From positions 620,001-684,000 of the forward strand of contig NW_025943988.1 of NCBI RefSeq assembly GCF_000764305.2: 64,000 nt of DNA. The letters are read 5' to 3'. A program made the translations under genes and the position numbers. Shown one piece after another: positions 63,381-64,000 of the stretch. The notes beneath the pieces are model-generated. The model made no database searches. It was not told where the DNA came from and worked only from the letters and a program-made list of their open reading frames with translations. Numbering within the stretch: the first letter of the stretch is position 1; each line of letters begins with the position of its first letter. This DNA comes from Hyalella azteca (lineage: Eukaryota > Arthropoda > Malacostraca > Amphipoda > Hyalellidae).

Positions 63381-63650
63381 GTTAGCCATAACAAAGTGCC
63401 TTTATACGTATCAGAAAACATAGTCAAAGCTGACCGCGAAAATGAAGTCAGTCAAAGACTTGGAGCTTCAGGTGCCTCCTAGGCAGGTCTTTTCATTACA
63501 CCGAGCGATCGCAAGAACATCGTGCTAATGAGAACTGATGACCGGCAGCTTGTGGCTAACGAACTGCGATGGTCCCTCAAAAGACGGCCATTTGCTGCAC
63601 TGAATCAATTCTTGCTCACTCGGTTATGTCTCCATTGTTCTTGGATGTAA
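63381..63650 (+). pseudogene. Broken Tc1/mariner-like transposase N-terminal fragment
   Basis: One frame runs from 63381 to TAA 63648-63650 with a single in-frame TAG at 63480-63482. Before the TAG it reads ENEVSQRLGASGAS, like the recognition part of a first helix-turn-helix (sQRLGxS). After it comes ITPSDRKNIVLMRTDDRQLV then ANELR, like the second helix-turn-helix of Tc1-type transposases (TPxxDRxIxxxxxxDRxxxAxEL). The linker usually found between the two is missing. No catalytic DDE part follows, and the frame ends after about 55 further codons. This would be an inactive remnant with a stop and an internal deletion. The match is by eye and moderate. Confidence 0.35.
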
Positions 63651-63835
63651 AAACAGGACTTTAATTTTCTTCCTGGTCTTTTACTTTGCGCAGTTGTTTT
63701 CAATCAACGACACGCGATATTTTTCAATGTTCGTACGTTTGGATTGATTTTAGCGGGTGTGAGCGTTCGTTGACATCTGTGACAAGGTAAATATTATCGA
63801 TTTGTTGAAATTTCTAGTAAAGAAACTTGTGTAAC
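63651..63835. other. Short gap with a candidate splice donor
   Basis: CAAG followed by GTAAAT at 63787 could pair with the acceptor at 63850 to give a 64-bp intron. The upstream frame that would join in phase is short (7 to 8 codons after a TGA). Confidence 0.3.
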
Positions 63836-64000
63836 ATGTTTGTTTTTCAGCGGCGGTACAAGTTTCATCTTCATTGTTCGACAATTTCAGGAGTTTTCGA
63901 CAACGACTGCAAACATCCTTTGACGCAAGATATTGTGACGGCTGTGTTCTTTATTAACAGTTTTGAATTCACTCAAAATCATAGAAAAATTGCAAAGCTC
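63836..64000 (+). CDS. Open frame running off the window end, candidate exon
   Basis: From ATG 63836 the frame is open for all 55 codons to the edge. Alternatively an exon starts at 63851 behind the good acceptor CATGTTTGTTTTTCAG. The translation is RRYKFHLHCSTISGVFDNDC and onward, ending near INSFEFTQNH, with several Cys and His. It is protein-like but not assigned to a family. If the donor at 63787 is used, the upstream codons join in phase. Only sequence beyond this window can show how far it goes. Confidence 0.3.
   Translation, partial: MFVFQRRYKFHLHCSTISGVFDNDCKHPLTQDIVTAVFFINSFEFTQNHRKIAKL

Noticed and set aside
1..64000. CRISPR array, bacterial operon, phage or plasmid features
   Set aside because: The tandem repeats are contiguous without spacers, there are no Shine-Dalgarno-led gene runs, and composition and splice-like signals indicate animal nuclear DNA.

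Overview
This window is AT-rich (roughly two-thirds A+T by eye) animal nuclear DNA. It has no operons and no compact gene layout, but many minisatellites, short terminal-inverted-repeat elements, near-perfect hairpins and scattered splice-like signals. The organism is most likely an invertebrate. The short candidate introns (64-74 bp) and the repeat style would fit an arthropod, but nothing seen here fixes the taxon. The sequence reads as intergenic and/or intronic DNA. I find no complete, recognisable protein-coding gene. At this base composition about 7% of random codons are stops, so one or two stop-free frames above 110 codons are expected by chance in 64 kb over six frames. Ordinary frames of 60-134 codons were therefore not called genes.

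Layout. 0-14 kb: mostly plain AT-rich DNA, with a 19-bp array (4.2 kb), a 32-bp minisatellite (11.6 kb) and a GC-raised patch with facing short frames (12.6-13.1 kb). 14.9-27 kb: a 37-bp array, a tRNA-like tract (16.8 kb), the large 31-bp minisatellite (23.5-24.3 kb), a 254-bp MITE with a 9-bp target duplication (25.8-26.1 kb) and a GACGTC-bearing 19-bp array (26.5 kb). 30-39 kb: a second MITE (31.6 kb), a 19-bp array (33.7-34.3 kb), a 15-bp pyrimidine array (35.1-35.4 kb), one copy of a short inverted-repeat element (35.7 kb), a 189-bp tandem duplication leading into an open frame (37.1-37.75 kb), and a 1.1-kb TTAA-flanked element (38.0-39.1 kb). 39-54 kb: mainly featureless, with an 89-bp triplication (45.1 kb), one candidate exon behind a strong splice acceptor (46.7 kb) and a microsatellite (51.3 kb). 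54.7-64 kb is the richest part: a possible two-exon small gene on the minus strand (54.7-55.1 kb), a GC-raised 98-codon open frame (56.0-56.3 kb), a patchwork insertion built from local copies (57.4-57.56 kb), a short frame resembling the start of a MADF domain (58.2 kb), a heptad-coding 105-bp higher-order repeat (58.9-59.4 kb), the second, inverted copy of the short element (61.0 kb), a broken Tc1/mariner-like transposase fragment (63.4-63.65 kb) and an open frame running off the window end behind a candidate 64-bp intron (63.8-64.0 kb).

No pathway or multi-gene system can be assembled. Nothing protein-coding in the window is certain. The main well-supported content is repeats and non-autonomous transposons. 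The exon candidates are offered with their splice and poly(A) signals so that they can be tested against transcripts.
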